The translations under genes and the position numbers were made by a program. The notes below the pieces were generated by a model. It was not told the origin of the DNA and ran no database searches. It saw only the letters and a list, made by a program, of their open reading frames with translations. DNA of 33,941 nucleotides from CAYPZL01 sp964415045 (lineage in GTDB: Bacteria; Planctomycetota; Phycisphaerae; Sedimentisphaerales; Anaerobacaceae), in assembly GCA_964415045.1 (NCBI GenBank), contig CAYPZL010000041.1, forward strand, positions 1-33,941, given 5' to 3'. This document shows positions 1 through 8,266 of the stretch, one piece after another (positions within the stretch are counted from its first letter, which is position 1; the number at the start of each line of letters is the position of its first letter).

Positions 1-60
1 AGCATGCTAAGCGAGCACCCCTAAGCCTTATCGTAACTACTGCAACGACAGGAGGGTACA

Positions 61-93
61 TTGATTTACGTCGAATCTTTGTCAAAAACTTAA
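61..93 (+). other. possible 10-codon leader ORF with strong ribosome-binding site
   Basis: A consensus AGGAGG (50-55) lies five bases before a TTG codon at 61, which opens a frame of ten codons (MIYVESLSKT) closed by TAA at 91-93. It is upstream of the lipoprotein gene at 160. The strength of the ribosome-binding site is the only support; the start codon is non-ATG and the peptide resembles nothing I know. It could be the remnant of a gene or chance. Confidence 0.2.
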
Positions 94-159
94 CGATGTT
101 TGAGGTTAGTAGTACAGTTGTGCCTGGTGGGAATACGTGTTCTTGAAAAGAGAGAGCGA

Positions 160-585
160 ATGATGACGTTCAGGTTCGATCCGATTTTGCCTCTGGCCTG
201 TGTGACCGGTTGCCTGTTCCTTGTTGCCGGTTGCGGGCGGAAGCGGGAGGCTCCGGAAGACAGTTTGACCGCGCCCGGCCTGACCACAGGGGCACTTGTG
301 ACGCACGCGCGGTACGTGAGAGCCGTCAATGCGGCTGTCCAGGTGCGGTCGGATGAGATCGCGCCGGAGTATTGGACCGAGGAGACCAGGAAGCTTCGCC
401 CGATCAGGGTCTATCGGCATCGCGGCAACATCGTCGTGGTTCAGAAGATCTCGCCCGGCAGGGAAGAGGGCACGTATATCTGCCCGGTCATTTCGTCTTA
501 TGTCCCGCGGAGTGGAGAGGATGGCTTCGAATTTATGGAGGTGGGAAACAGCGTGTGCGATTTCACCCGAGTGACAAACGATTGA
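160..585 (+). CDS. small lipoprotein of unknown function
   Basis: This encodes a protein of 141 residues with a lipoprotein signal peptide: a hydrophobic stretch at about residues 8-24 ending in the lipobox LVAGC, with the lipidated cysteine at residue 25. The mature part is about 117 residues, soluble in character, with a central basic and valine-rich strand region (RHRGNIVVVQKI) and no domain I recognise. I chose the ATG at 160, preceded by a purine-rich AAAGAGAGAG, over an in-frame upstream ATG at 100 because only the later start places the signal peptide at the N terminus. A hairpin terminator follows at 648-676, so it looks monocistronic. It is probably anchored in a membrane facing the periplasm; the function is unknown. 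Confidence 0.75.
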   Translation: MMTFRFDPILPLACVTGCLFLVAGCGRKREAPEDSLTAPGLTTGALVTHARYVRAVNAAVQVRSDEIAPEYWTEETRKLRPIRVYRHRGNIVVVQKISPGREEGTYICPVISSYVPRSGEDGFEFMEVGNSVCDFTRVTND

Positions 586-647
586 TTCCTGCGAGTTCCC
601 ACAGGCGCGGCGGTGGGAGTGGTTGCCGCGTGTCACATCATCGACGG

Positions 648-676
648 GCCGCCCGCGGAGGGCGGCTCGTTCTTTT
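648..676 (+). terminator. intrinsic terminator after the lipoprotein gene
   Basis: A perfect 7-bp stem GCCGCCC/GGGCGGC (648-654 and 660-666) encloses a five-base loop and is followed by the T-rich tail TCGTTCTTTT. It lies 63 bases after the lipoprotein stop and 96 bases before the transporter start, so it separates the two transcription units. Confidence 0.65.
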
Positions 677-771
677 CCCCAACGAAGAGTCGGCGCGGGA
701 AATGGGCCGGCAAACTGCTGGCGAAATCTCACGGGGCTGCTACAATCACGTATTTCAGGGCCCGGTGAAGG

Positions 772-2031
772 ATGACAGACAAGGCCGAAGGAGCAAAGGC
801 AGTCAGGACGGATCGTGCATGGCCGCTTTACGGTGCGGCCTTTGCCACGGCGCTGAGTCTGAGCATTTGCTGGACGGCGATGCCCTTCGTGCTCCACGCC
901 CTCGGCGGGACCGAGGCGCACGTCGGGTACGCCCCGGCGGCGAACAGTCTGGGGTACATGGCGGCCTTGCTGCTGACCGGTTCGTTTCTGGGACATCTGA
1001 ACGTCAAGCGTGCGACGCGGGCCGCGACGCTGCTGGCGGTGGTGGCGACCAGCGCGATGGTGTTTGCGGTGTTCGGCGTGAAAGACGACACGCCGGTGGC
1101 CCACACGGCGCGGATCTGGACGATGATCGCCGCCGGCGGCACGGGCGGCGCCGCCATGGCGTTGTACTGGCCGTTCCTGATGAGCTGGGTCTCGGCCAAC
1201 TACGAAGGCGTCGAGCTGAACCGTCGCTTCGGACGGTATAACGGCTCCTGGTCCGGCGGGGCGTTGATTGGACCTGCCATCGGCGGCTGGCTGGTCGGGG
1301 CCGACCCGCTGTACCCGATGGTCGCCGGGGTCGGCTGTCTGGTGGTTTCCTTCGTTCTATTGGGCTTTGCCCGCAATCACGGGGACGAGTCGGCCTCCGG
1401 GGACGGGCCCGAGAACGGGGCCGGCGAGGCGGTTCCCAGCGTTCGCCTGCTGGCCGGCTATCGCTGGATGGCCCGGGTGGCGCTGTTTTGCGCCTGGGTC
1501 TCCTTCGCCATCGCCCGGTCGCAGTTTGCCTTGTTGTTCACGGGTTTCGGCTATTCCGAGCCGCAGTTCGGCATCTTCCTGACGATATTCGCGGTGTGCA
1601 ATTTCCTGGCCCTGGTCGGGGCGGGACGCTGGGCCTTCTGGCACTTTCGGTTCGGCCCGCTCGCGCTGGCGCAAGCGGCCTTGGCCGTCGCTTTGTTGAT
1701 GGTTGTCTACGGACGCACCCTGGCCGTATTCTACCCGGCGGCGGTGATTCTCGGTTTGGCCTTCGGCTTTGTCTATAGTTCCCATCTTTTTTATGGCGCG
1801 TCCACGAGCCGCAAACGCTCCGTGAGCATGGCCGTCCACGAAATCGTCATCTCGGTGGGCATCACGGTGGGCGCCGCGACCGGCGGCGTGCTGGCCAGGC
1901 ACGTCGGCTCGTACGCACCCTATTGGTTTGCCATTGCAACGGTCGGCGTCGGCGGCGTCACCCAGGCAGTGATATTCCTCGTCTTGCGTACGGGAACCCT
2001 GATTCGCGGGCGGGGGTCCGTCAGGCCGTGA
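772..2031 (+). CDS. major facilitator superfamily transporter
   Basis: This encodes a polytopic membrane protein of 419 residues with about twelve hydrophobic segments, arranged as two halves around a hydrophilic centre near residues 200-225 (a Gly/Glu/Asp-rich stretch). Length and layout fit the major facilitator superfamily, a family of secondary transporters in the cytoplasmic membrane. A basic loop after segment 2-3 (HLNVKRATRAA) sits where MFS proteins carry their charged loop, but the classical signature is not well kept. The substrate cannot be told from sequence. The start at 772 has GGTGAAGG just upstream. Its 3' end overlaps the convergent DUF362 remnant by 11 bases. Confidence 0.8.
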   Translation: MTDKAEGAKAVRTDRAWPLYGAAFATALSLSICWTAMPFVLHALGGTEAHVGYAPAANSLGYMAALLLTGSFLGHLNVKRATRAATLLAVVATSAMVFAVFGVKDDTPVAHTARIWTMIAAGGTGGAAMALYWPFLMSWVSANYEGVELNRRFGRYNGSWSGGALIGPAIGGWLVGADPLYPMVAGVGCLVVSFVLLGFARNHGDESASGDGPENGAGEAVPSVRLLAGYRWMARVALFCAWVSFAIARSQFALLFTGFGYSEPQFGIFLTIFAVCNFLALVGAGRWAFWHFRFGPLALAQAALAVALLMVVYGRTLAVFYPAAVILGLAFGFVYSSHLFYGASTSRKRSVSMAVHEIVISVGITVGAATGGVLARHVGSYAPYWFAIATVGVGGVTQAVIFLVLRTGTLIRGRGSVRP

Positions 2032-2403
2032 GGATTTCGATATCGTTCATGGTGCCGAGGCGGCCGTTGGCCAGGGTCAGGTAGTGGACCCATCCGGGCT
2101 CGTGGCCGAGCAGTCGGCTGCCGACGGTGTCGACGGCGACCGGGTCGAAGCTGGCCAGAATCAATCCGATGGGCTTCTTCCTGCCCGAAAGGTGCCCGCC
2201 TTGCAGTGCCACGGACGCGTCCACGACCGATAAATCGGGCTTCTTGTACACACAAACGTCCACGACGGACTCGTCGGTGGAAGAGTTGTGCAGTTTGGAT
2301 TTATTCCACCCGCCGGCCGCTTGTCTGCGGCCCCGATCAGGTCGAGGGCCCGCGCGATGCTGCTGTCATACTCGTCGAATGCGACCCTGGTGACTTTGGT
2401 CAT
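2021..2403 (-). pseudogene. decayed DUF362-family protein gene
   Basis: Two overlapping minus-strand frames together resemble the two ends of a DUF362 protein. DUF362 proteins are usually about 300 residues or more and are often linked to iron-sulfur proteins. The frame starting at 2403 gives the family-like N terminus (VAFDEYDSSIARALDLIG) and then turns to nonsense. The other frame, ending in TGA at 2021-2023, gives the family C terminus (VYKKPDLSVVDA, GLILASFDPVAVDTVGSRLLG, then LANGRLGTMNDIEIL). The middle, with the conserved KPN and Lys/His motifs, is absent. The locus therefore carries both a large internal deletion and a frameshift, and cannot make a functional protein. The family is recognised by motif only. 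Confidence 0.8.
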
Positions 2404-2557
2404 GATTTGCGATTATGCCCGGTTTTTCGGCTTTTGCCGCGTTCCTGAACGGGAACAATTCCCGATGCGGATTCGTAGATAGTAGCCTGCTGGTTGTGAC
2501 GGTTGTACGCACGGCGACACGGTCCGGGCACCGAACGGAAAAAATCGGCCCAGAGGG

Positions 2558-2592
2558 CTTGACTGTCAAGGTTTTTTCCGTAATCGTATAGG
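2558..2592 (+). promoter_or_regulatory. putative promoter/operator of the ABC operon
   Basis: CTTGAC-T-GTCAAG (2558-2570) is a perfect 13-base palindrome that contains a TTGACT resembling a -35 element. Downstream are TAATCG at 2581 (16-base spacing) and TATAGG at 2587 (22-base spacing), neither an ideal -10 at ideal spacing. The region lies 64-98 bases before the ABC ATPase start. The palindrome could be an operator overlapping the promoter. The promoter call is weak; the palindrome itself is plain. Confidence 0.35.
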
Positions 2593-2655
2593 TTTTGTTA
2601 CCCGGCGGGGAACGTAAACAAAGGGGCAAGTTGGTTCCTGATTTTGGAGTTGGAT

Positions 2656-3375
2656 ATGATTGAGGTCAAAGAACTTCGGCGGAGTTTCGGGCCGGTAGTT
2701 GCTGTTGACGGCATCTCATTCAGCGTGGAAAAGGGCCAGGTGCTGGGTTTGCTGGGCCCGAACGGGGCGGGCAAGACCACGGCGATGCGGATGCTGACCT
2801 GCTTCATCCGCCCGGACAGCGGCACCGCCAGCGTGTGCGGCCACGATATCCTCAAGGATCCCATCGGCGCGCGCAAGAGTCTGGGCTACCTGGCGGAGAA
2901 TTCGCCGGCGTATCCGGAGATGACGGTAGGGGGCTTCCTCAACTTCGTCTGTGACGTCCGGGAGATCAACGGCCAGCGACGCAAGAAGACGCTGGACCGG
3001 ATCGTGCCCATGTGTTCCATCGATTCGGTATACCACCAGACGATCGAGACCCTGTCGAAGGGCTACAAACGCCGCGTCGGCCTGGCCCAGGCATTGATCC
3101 ACGATCCGGACGTGCTCATTCTCGACGAGCCGACGGACGGCCTCGACCCGAATCAGAAGTACGGCGTTCGGAAACTCATCAACGACATGGCCAAGGACAA
3201 GTGTATCGTGGTCTCGACGCACATCCTGGAAGAGGTCGAAGCGGTGTGTTCGAGGACGATTATCATTGCCCGGGGCAAAATCCTCGTCGATTCCACGCCG
3301 AAGGAGCTGAAGGAGAAGCATCACGCGAGTCTGGATGAGGTTTTCCGCAAAATCACCCGAGCCAAGAGTGCCTGA
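2656..3375 (+). CDS. ABC transporter ATP-binding protein (GldA-like)
   Basis: ATPase subunit of an ABC-2 type exporter, 239 residues, cytoplasmic, expected to pair with the permease encoded next. Walker A is GPNGAGKTT (about residues 34-42), the signature is LSKGYKRR (133-140) and Walker B is LILDEP (154-159), followed by a TDGLDP D-loop and a switch histidine in VSTHILEE. The LSKGYKRRVGLAQAL form is typical of the GldA/NatA-like branch. I chose the ATG at 2656 because GGAG lies six bases upstream; an in-frame TTG at 2644 would overlap that site. The gene is followed after 37 bases by the permease, so the two are almost certainly co-transcribed. The exported substrate is unknown. Confidence 0.93.
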   Translation: MIEVKELRRSFGPVVAVDGISFSVEKGQVLGLLGPNGAGKTTAMRMLTCFIRPDSGTASVCGHDILKDPIGARKSLGYLAENSPAYPEMTVGGFLNFVCDVREINGQRRKKTLDRIVPMCSIDSVYHQTIETLSKGYKRRVGLAQALIHDPDVLILDEPTDGLDPNQKYGVRKLINDMAKDKCIVVSTHILEEVEAVCSRTIIIARGKILVDSTPKELKEKHHASLDEVFRKITRAKSA

Positions 3376-3412
3376 AGTGGTGCGTTGTTCGAGCTTGTGT
3401 TAGGAGTGTGAC

Positions 3413-4144
3413 ATGAATAGCTTTTGGGCTGTATTCAAACGGGAGCTGAAAAGCTACTTTACCACCCCGCTGGCCTATGTGTTCCTGGTCATCTTTCTGT
3501 TCTTCGCGGGCTACCTGACGTTCAAACAGGGCTTCTACGAGGCCCGGCAGGCGGACCTGCAGCCGTTTTTCATGAACCTGCCGCTGCTGTTCGTCTTCAT
3601 GGTGCCGTCGACGGCGATGCGGCTGTGGGCCGAGGAGCGCAAGGTCGGCTCCGTCGAGCTGCTGTTTACGCTGCCGATCACCATTACGCAGGCGGTCCTG
3701 GGCAAGTTCTTCGCCGCCTGGGTGTTCGTCGCCATCGCTCTGGCTTTGACGTTTCCGCTGGTGCTGACGGTAGCGTATTTAGGTGATCCAGACGGCGGCT
3801 TGATCGCCATGGGATACCTGGGCGCCTTCCTCATGGCCGGTGGATTCCTTGCCATCGGATGTTTCTTCTCGGCCCTGAGCAAGAACCAGGTGATCGCCTT
3901 CGTGCTCTCGGTCGTCGCCTGTGCGATTCTGGTTTTCGCCGGGATGCCGACGACCCTGAATTATCTCTCCACGTTCTTGCCCAAAGGCCTGGTTTCGGCC
4001 GTGGAGGGCATGAGCTTCCAGGTGCATTTCGAGTCGATGCAAAAGGGCATCCTGCAGTTCAAGGATCTTGCCTATTTCGTGGTGCTTATCGTGGGCTGGA
4101 TTGCGGCTTGCACGGTCATTTTGGATGAAAGGAAGGCGAGCTGA
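3413..4144 (+). CDS. ABC-2 family permease (GldF-like)
   Basis: Integral membrane subunit of 243 residues with about six hydrophobic segments. It begins with a short cytoplasmic N terminus (FKRELKSYFTTPLAYVF) characteristic of ABC-2 permeases such as GldF and NosY. A conserved cytoplasmic stretch, MRLWAEERKVGSVELLFTLP, follows the second membrane segment and is a hallmark of this branch. The gene sits between the ATPase and the GldG-like gene; its TGA (4142-4144) shares one base with the next ATG, indicating translational coupling. It should form the membrane channel of the transporter. In Bacteroidota the homologous set serves gliding/type IX secretion, but there is no sign of the other gliding genes here. 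Confidence 0.92.
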   Translation: MNSFWAVFKRELKSYFTTPLAYVFLVIFLFFAGYLTFKQGFYEARQADLQPFFMNLPLLFVFMVPSTAMRLWAEERKVGSVELLFTLPITITQAVLGKFFAAWVFVAIALALTFPLVLTVAYLGDPDGGLIAMGYLGAFLMAGGFLAIGCFFSALSKNQVIAFVLSVVACAILVFAGMPTTLNYLSTFLPKGLVSAVEGMSFQVHFESMQKGILQFKDLAYFVVLIVGWIAACTVILDERKAS

Positions 4145-6153
4145 TGAACCGGACAGTACGAGCGGTACTTGGTGCCATCCTGATTCTGATCATCGCTTTC
4201 AGCGGGATCAGCATTTGTCAAAACCTGGGCGGCCGGGTCAAGGTGGATGTCACCGATCAGAAGCTGTATACTCTTTCCGACGGGACGAAGGCGATTCTGG
4301 GCCGGCTCAATCAGCCCATCAAGGCGCGGCTGTACTACGCCAAAACCGCGGCCATGAAGGGTCCCGACCAGATTCGCTACTTCAACAACTACTACGAGTT
4401 CGTCAAATCCCTGCTGGCCGAATACGTCGCGGTCTCGGACGGAATGGTGAAGCTGGAGGTCATCGACCCACGCCCCTTCTCGGTTGAAGAAGAGCAGGCG
4501 CTGCGGTACGGGCTCCAGCGGTTTCCGATCACCGAGGAGGAGAACTTCTTCTTCGGCCTGGTGGTCCAGACGCAATTCGGCGTGGAGAAGACGATCCCGT
4601 TTTTCTCGCCGGACCGGCAGAACTTCGTCGAGTACGATATCAGCTACCTGATCGACACCGCGATTACCCGCCAGAAGAAACGGGTCGGCATTATGAGCTC
4701 GCTGCCGGTGATGGGACAGGACGTCACGGATTACATGGCCCGCATGATGCAGATGCAGGGCCAGCAGCCGGACCCGCCGTGGACGATTGTCGAGCAGCTT
4801 CGCAAGAAGTATGAAGTGACTACCGTCGCCACCGACGTCAACGAGATTAACGACGTGGATATCCTGATCGTTATTCACCCGAAGAACCTGCCCGAGCAGA
4901 CGCAGTTCGCCATCGACCAGTTCGTCCTGAAAGGCGGACGGACGATCGTCTGCGTGGACCCGCACTGCGTTGCCGACCGGCCGCAGCGCAATCCCATGCA
5001 GATGACGCAGCAGAACCAGAGCTCGAATCTGGACCGGCTGCTGAATGCGTGGGGGCTGGATATGGCCGAGAATACGTTTGCCGGGGACCGGTCTCTGGCG
5101 ATGAGCGCCGCGATCAATCGCAACCAGCGGCCAGAGAAGATCATCGGCTATCTCAACCTCAATCCGTCGTGTTTCAACAGGGATAAAGCCGTCACCGCCG
5201 ACCTCAATCAGGTCCGGGTTCTTTTCGCCGGCGTCCTGAAGGAGACGGATCTTCCCGGGCAGAAATCTGACGCGGACCCGAACGCGGCCAAGGAGAAGGA
5301 CGCGGTCGAGCCTTCGCTTGAACGGACGCCCCTGGTCATGACCACCGCCGCCGGCAATAGCTGGAGCGTGAGCAGCTCGTTCGAGCTGATGTTCCCCGAT
5401 CCAGCCAAGCTGATGGCGCAATTCATGGATGGCACCAAGCCCGTGGCGATGGGCTATCTCGTCACCGGGCGGTTTCACAGCGCCTTCCCCGAGGGTATCG
5501 AAATCGAGGTCGAGGATCCGAACAACGACGATCCCAACGATACGAAGATGATCACGAAGCGGGTCACGGGCTTGAAAGAAGCCACCGAGACGGGGGCCGT
5601 GATCGTGTTCTCCGACGTGGACTTCATCACCAATCAGATGGCGTATTCCAGGTCGTTTTTCGGAAGCATGGTCGTCGGGGACAACAGCGCCTTGCTGATG
5701 AACGCCGTGGAGGACCTCGGCGGCTCGGGCGATCTGATCGCGATTCGGTCGCGCGGCAACTTCAAGCGTCCGTTCACCGTCGTCGACAAGATCGAGGAGC
5801 AGGCCGAGAGGGAATCGGCCGACGAGATCGCGCTGATCAACGCCCAGATCGAGGGCTTCAATCAAGAGTTGCAGTCCCTGATCTCTTCGGCGAAAGAGCA
5901 GGATCAGCAGGCCGTGATCGGCAATGAGATCGTTCGCAAGAAGCGCGACCTGGAGCTGAAGATACGCGAATCGCAGCGGCAGTTGCGCGACGTTAAGGCG
6001 AAGCGCCGCGAGCGCATCGACGAGCTGGGCAACACGCTCAAGGCCGTGAACATGGGCGCGGTGCCGGGCGTGATCATGGTCGTGGCGCTGGTCCTGGGCA
6101 CTTGGCGCGGGCTGCGGCGGCGACATTACATCAGTCATGCGAGCGACGCGTAG
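4144..6153 (+). CDS. GldG-like auxiliary protein of the ABC exporter
   Basis: This encodes a protein of 669 residues with one N-terminal membrane anchor (about residues 7-26) and one near the C terminus (about 637-655, VPGVIMVVALVLGTW). Between them is a large extracytoplasmic domain. The opening region (VDVTDQKLYTLSDGTKAIL, then LNQPIKARLYY) is the typical start of the GldG/ABC-type uncharacterised transport domain. A DxxILIVIHPKNLPEQTQFAIDQFVLKGG segment, here described by its key residues 240-268, is also characteristic. The last 110 residues before the second anchor are rich in Glu, Gln, Lys and Arg and probably form a coiled coil. The gene overlaps its upstream partner by one base and is followed by the DUF4340 gene, as in many planctomycete genomes. 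The molecular role is unknown. Confidence 0.88.
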   Translation: MNRTVRAVLGAILILIIAFSGISICQNLGGRVKVDVTDQKLYTLSDGTKAILGRLNQPIKARLYYAKTAAMKGPDQIRYFNNYYEFVKSLLAEYVAVSDGMVKLEVIDPRPFSVEEEQALRYGLQRFPITEEENFFFGLVVQTQFGVEKTIPFFSPDRQNFVEYDISYLIDTAITRQKKRVGIMSSLPVMGQDVTDYMARMMQMQGQQPDPPWTIVEQLRKKYEVTTVATDVNEINDVDILIVIHPKNLPEQTQFAIDQFVLKGGRTIVCVDPHCVADRPQRNPMQMTQQNQSSNLDRLLNAWGLDMAENTFAGDRSLAMSAAINRNQRPEKIIGYLNLNPSCFNRDKAVTADLNQVRVLFAGVLKETDLPGQKSDADPNAAKEKDAVEPSLERTPLVMTTAAGNSWSVSSSFELMFPDPAKLMAQFMDGTKPVAMGYLVTGRFHSAFPEGIEIEVEDPNNDDPNDTKMITKRVTGLKEATETGAVIVFSDVDFITNQMAYSRSFFGSMVVGDNSALLMNAVEDLGGSGDLIAIRSRGNFKRPFTVVDKIEEQAERESADEIALINAQIEGFNQELQSLISSAKEQDQQAVIGNEIVRKKRDLELKIRESQRQLRDVKAKRRERIDELGNTLKAVNMGAVPGVIMVVALVLGTWRGLRRRHYISHASDA

Positions 6154-6169
6154 GAATTTACTATCCGGT

Positions 6170-6233
6170 ATTTACGATTGGAGCAACTCGAAGCCCGGAA
6201 TCTTTCGCGTGGGCGCAACGTCGAATCGTAAAT
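6170..6233 (+). repeat. 10-bp inverted repeat between GldG-like and DUF4340 genes
   Basis: ATTTACGATT at 6170-6179 is repeated exactly in inverted orientation as AATCGTAAAT at 6224-6233. The arms are 44 bases apart inside the 105-base gap between two genes of one operon. No T tract follows, so it is not an intrinsic terminator. It could be a processing site or the relic of a dispersed repeat. Confidence 0.5.
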
Positions 6234-6258
6234 CGTCGATACCTTAGGAGTCATGGTA

Positions 6259-7437
6259 ATGAGTAACCAGAAACTTGGCATATTGGCCGTGGTGGCGGCG
6301 GTGATGGTTCTCTGGGCGGCGGTTCAGTCGCGTTTGTCGAGCCGGGGAGGAGCGCGGGTCTCGGGTCCGTCCTATCTGATCCAGGGCCTGGACCCGGCCG
6401 ATATCAACAGCATTACGGTGGGCTACGGCGACGACGCCGTCCAGATCAAGCGACAGGGCGGCCGGTTTGTCGTGGCCAACGAGGCCGGGTATCCCGCCGA
6501 CCCCAAGCAGATCAACGATCTGATCACCAAGAGCCTGGACGTCAAGACCACCGAGGTCTACACGGACAAGCCGGAGAATCACGAGGAACTGGAAGTGACC
6601 GAGGAAAAGGCGCGTCACGTCGTGAAGTTCTTCAAGGAAGACGGGTCGTTGCTGACCGGCGTGGTCGTCGGGAAATCGCAGGAGGCCGGCCAGAGCACGT
6701 TCGTACGCCAGGCCGGGGACGACACCGTGTGGCTGTCCGAGAGTTCGCCTTACTTCCGCAGCCGCGGGCTCGATTACGTCAACCAGGAAATCGTCTCGGT
6801 CAAGCGGGAGGACGTCAACGCCGTGACGGTCACGACGCCGGACGGCGCCTACACCCTGCGGCCCAAGGAGGGCGGCGACGGCGTCATCTTCGAGGGATTG
6901 CCCGACGGCAAGAAGCTCAAGGAAAGCGACGCCAAGAGCGTGTTCGGCGCGCTGACGAGTCTGCGCTTCGACGACGTGAACCGGCCGGGCGAGATCGAAG
7001 GCGTGAGCTTCGACCACCTGTACGTGTGCCGCCTGGACGACTCCACGGAATACAAGCTGAACCTGGGCAAGAAGGGCGACAAGACGTACCTGATCTGTGA
7101 AGCGAAATACACCGACACTACGCCGGTGACGAAGAAGCTCAACGAGGTCGAGACCGAAGAGCAGCTCAAGGCCAAGGAGGCCCGGCTGCTGGCCGACGAG
7201 AAGGCCCAGAAATTTACGTTGCGGCACAAGGGCTGGGTGTACCAGGTGCCCGAGTGGAAGGCGAAGTACCTGACGCAGAAGCGCGAGGACCTGCTGGAGG
7301 ACGTGGAGGAGGAAACCCCGGCCGAGGAGCCGGCGCCGGCGGAAGTGACGCCGGCGGGTCCGGCGGTTGAGCCGAACGCCGTCACGGTGCCGGCCGCACC
7401 GCCCGCCGAGCCGAATGTCGCCGATCCGAATGCGTAG
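6259..7437 (+). CDS. DUF4340 domain-containing protein
   Basis: This encodes a protein of 392 residues with an N-terminal membrane segment (about residues 5-20, LGILAVVAAVMVLWAAV) and a large extracytoplasmic region. The layout matches DUF4340 proteins: repeated beta-strand units in which a residue pair (Ile-X-Arg/Lys) is compared with a lysine-rich template, e.g. VQIKRQGGRFVVANEAGYPAD near residue 55. The last 45 residues are low-complexity Pro/Ala/Glu. DUF4340 genes are regularly found directly after GldG-like ABC genes, as here, so this is taken to be a fourth component of that exporter. I chose the ATG at 6259 because AGGAG ends eight bases before it; the ATG at 6253 would leave only two bases. 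Confidence 0.85.
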   Translation: MSNQKLGILAVVAAVMVLWAAVQSRLSSRGGARVSGPSYLIQGLDPADINSITVGYGDDAVQIKRQGGRFVVANEAGYPADPKQINDLITKSLDVKTTEVYTDKPENHEELEVTEEKARHVVKFFKEDGSLLTGVVVGKSQEAGQSTFVRQAGDDTVWLSESSPYFRSRGLDYVNQEIVSVKREDVNAVTVTTPDGAYTLRPKEGGDGVIFEGLPDGKKLKESDAKSVFGALTSLRFDDVNRPGEIEGVSFDHLYVCRLDDSTEYKLNLGKKGDKTYLICEAKYTDTTPVTKKLNEVETEEQLKAKEARLLADEKAQKFTLRHKGWVYQVPEWKAKYLTQKREDLLEDVEEETPAEEPAPAEVTPAGPAVEPNAVTVPAAPPAEPNVADPNA

Positions 7438-7468
7438 GGTCGCTCGATACAACCGAGAGTCTTGTTGC

Positions 7469-7503
7469 GAATGTCCCCGTCTGTGCATGGGGACATTCTT
7501 TTT
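7469..7503 (+). terminator. strong intrinsic terminator closing the ABC operon
   Basis: A perfect 10-bp stem GAATGTCCCC/GGGGACATTC (7469-7478 and 7489-7498) with a ten-base loop is followed immediately by TTTTT (7499-7503). It lies 32 bases after the DUF4340 stop and ahead of the MBL hydrolase, so the hydrolase is either on its own promoter or depends on read-through. Confidence 0.88.
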
Positions 7504-7527
7504 GAGAGTGGGAGGCTGACGGCGCAG

Positions 7528-8160
7528 ATGAAGATCGATCGATATGTCCTGGGTGACTTTGAGACCAACTGCTACGTCGTCCGCGTCGACGAGTCGGCCC
7601 GGGACTGCCTCGTTGTCGATGCGGGGCTCGATTCCAGCGAGCTGGTGGAATCGCTCGTGGAGGCGGAGCTAATCCCGGCAGCCGTCGTTCTCACGCACGG
7701 GCACGCCGACCACATCGTGGGCCTGGAAGCCCTGCGCGGGCAGTTCCCCGGCCTGAAGGTGTATGTCCACGAACTCGATGCGGCGTTGCTGGCCGATCCG
7801 CAGGCGAATTTGTCGGCCTTTGCCGGCGTAGCCTATACCGCCGACCCGGCCGATGTGCTTCTGGCCGACGGCGACCGCGTCGAGGAGGCGGGAATCCGGC
7901 TCGAGGTCCTTCACACGCCCGGTCATACGCCCGGCGGGATATGCCTCTACGCCCCGGAGGGCAAGGCCGTCTTCGCCGGTGACACGCTGTTTGCCGATTC
8001 CGTGGGCCGGGCCGACTTCCCCGGCGGCAGCATGAGCCAACTGGTCCTGAGCATCAAGACCAAATTGTTCGTCTTGCCCGACGAAACCACAGTCTATCCC
8101 GGCCACGGAATGAGGACCACCATCGGCCGCGAGAAGAGATCGAACCCCTTCGTGACGTAG
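7528..8160 (+). CDS. MBL-fold metallo-hydrolase (glyoxalase II-like)
   Basis: A metallo-beta-lactamase-fold hydrolase of 210 residues, cytoplasmic. All metal-binding motifs are present: THGHADH (HxHxDH), the histidine in HTPGHTPGG, the aspartate in FAGDTLF, and the histidine in YPGHG. The compact length fits the YcbL/glyoxalase II-like branch that hydrolyses thioesters such as S-lactoylglutathione, though the exact substrate is not readable. An in-frame start exists at 7462 but would place the first residues inside the terminator stem; the ATG at 7528 has GGAGG twelve bases upstream and begins with the family-typical MKIDRYVLGDFETNCYVV. Confidence 0.9.
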   Translation: MKIDRYVLGDFETNCYVVRVDESARDCLVVDAGLDSSELVESLVEAELIPAAVVLTHGHADHIVGLEALRGQFPGLKVYVHELDAALLADPQANLSAFAGVAYTADPADVLLADGDRVEEAGIRLEVLHTPGHTPGGICLYAPEGKAVFAGDTLFADSVGRADFPGGSMSQLVLSIKTKLFVLPDETTVYPGHGMRTTIGREKRSNPFVT

Positions 8161-8266
8161 AATCCATGAAGAAAACGCTGGCTAACGCCCGTTCCATCCA
8201 ATATACTACGTATGTCGATGCTGACGTTGCACGCGCCTGGAAAATGCGGGCCGGGAGCCGGCGCCC

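Noticed and set aside
4072..6138. 688-codon open frame on the minus strand opposite the GldG-like gene
   Set aside because: It is a shadow of the plus-strand gene, His/Arg/Leu-rich with no recognisable domain, and the plus-strand frame has clear family motifs and operon context.
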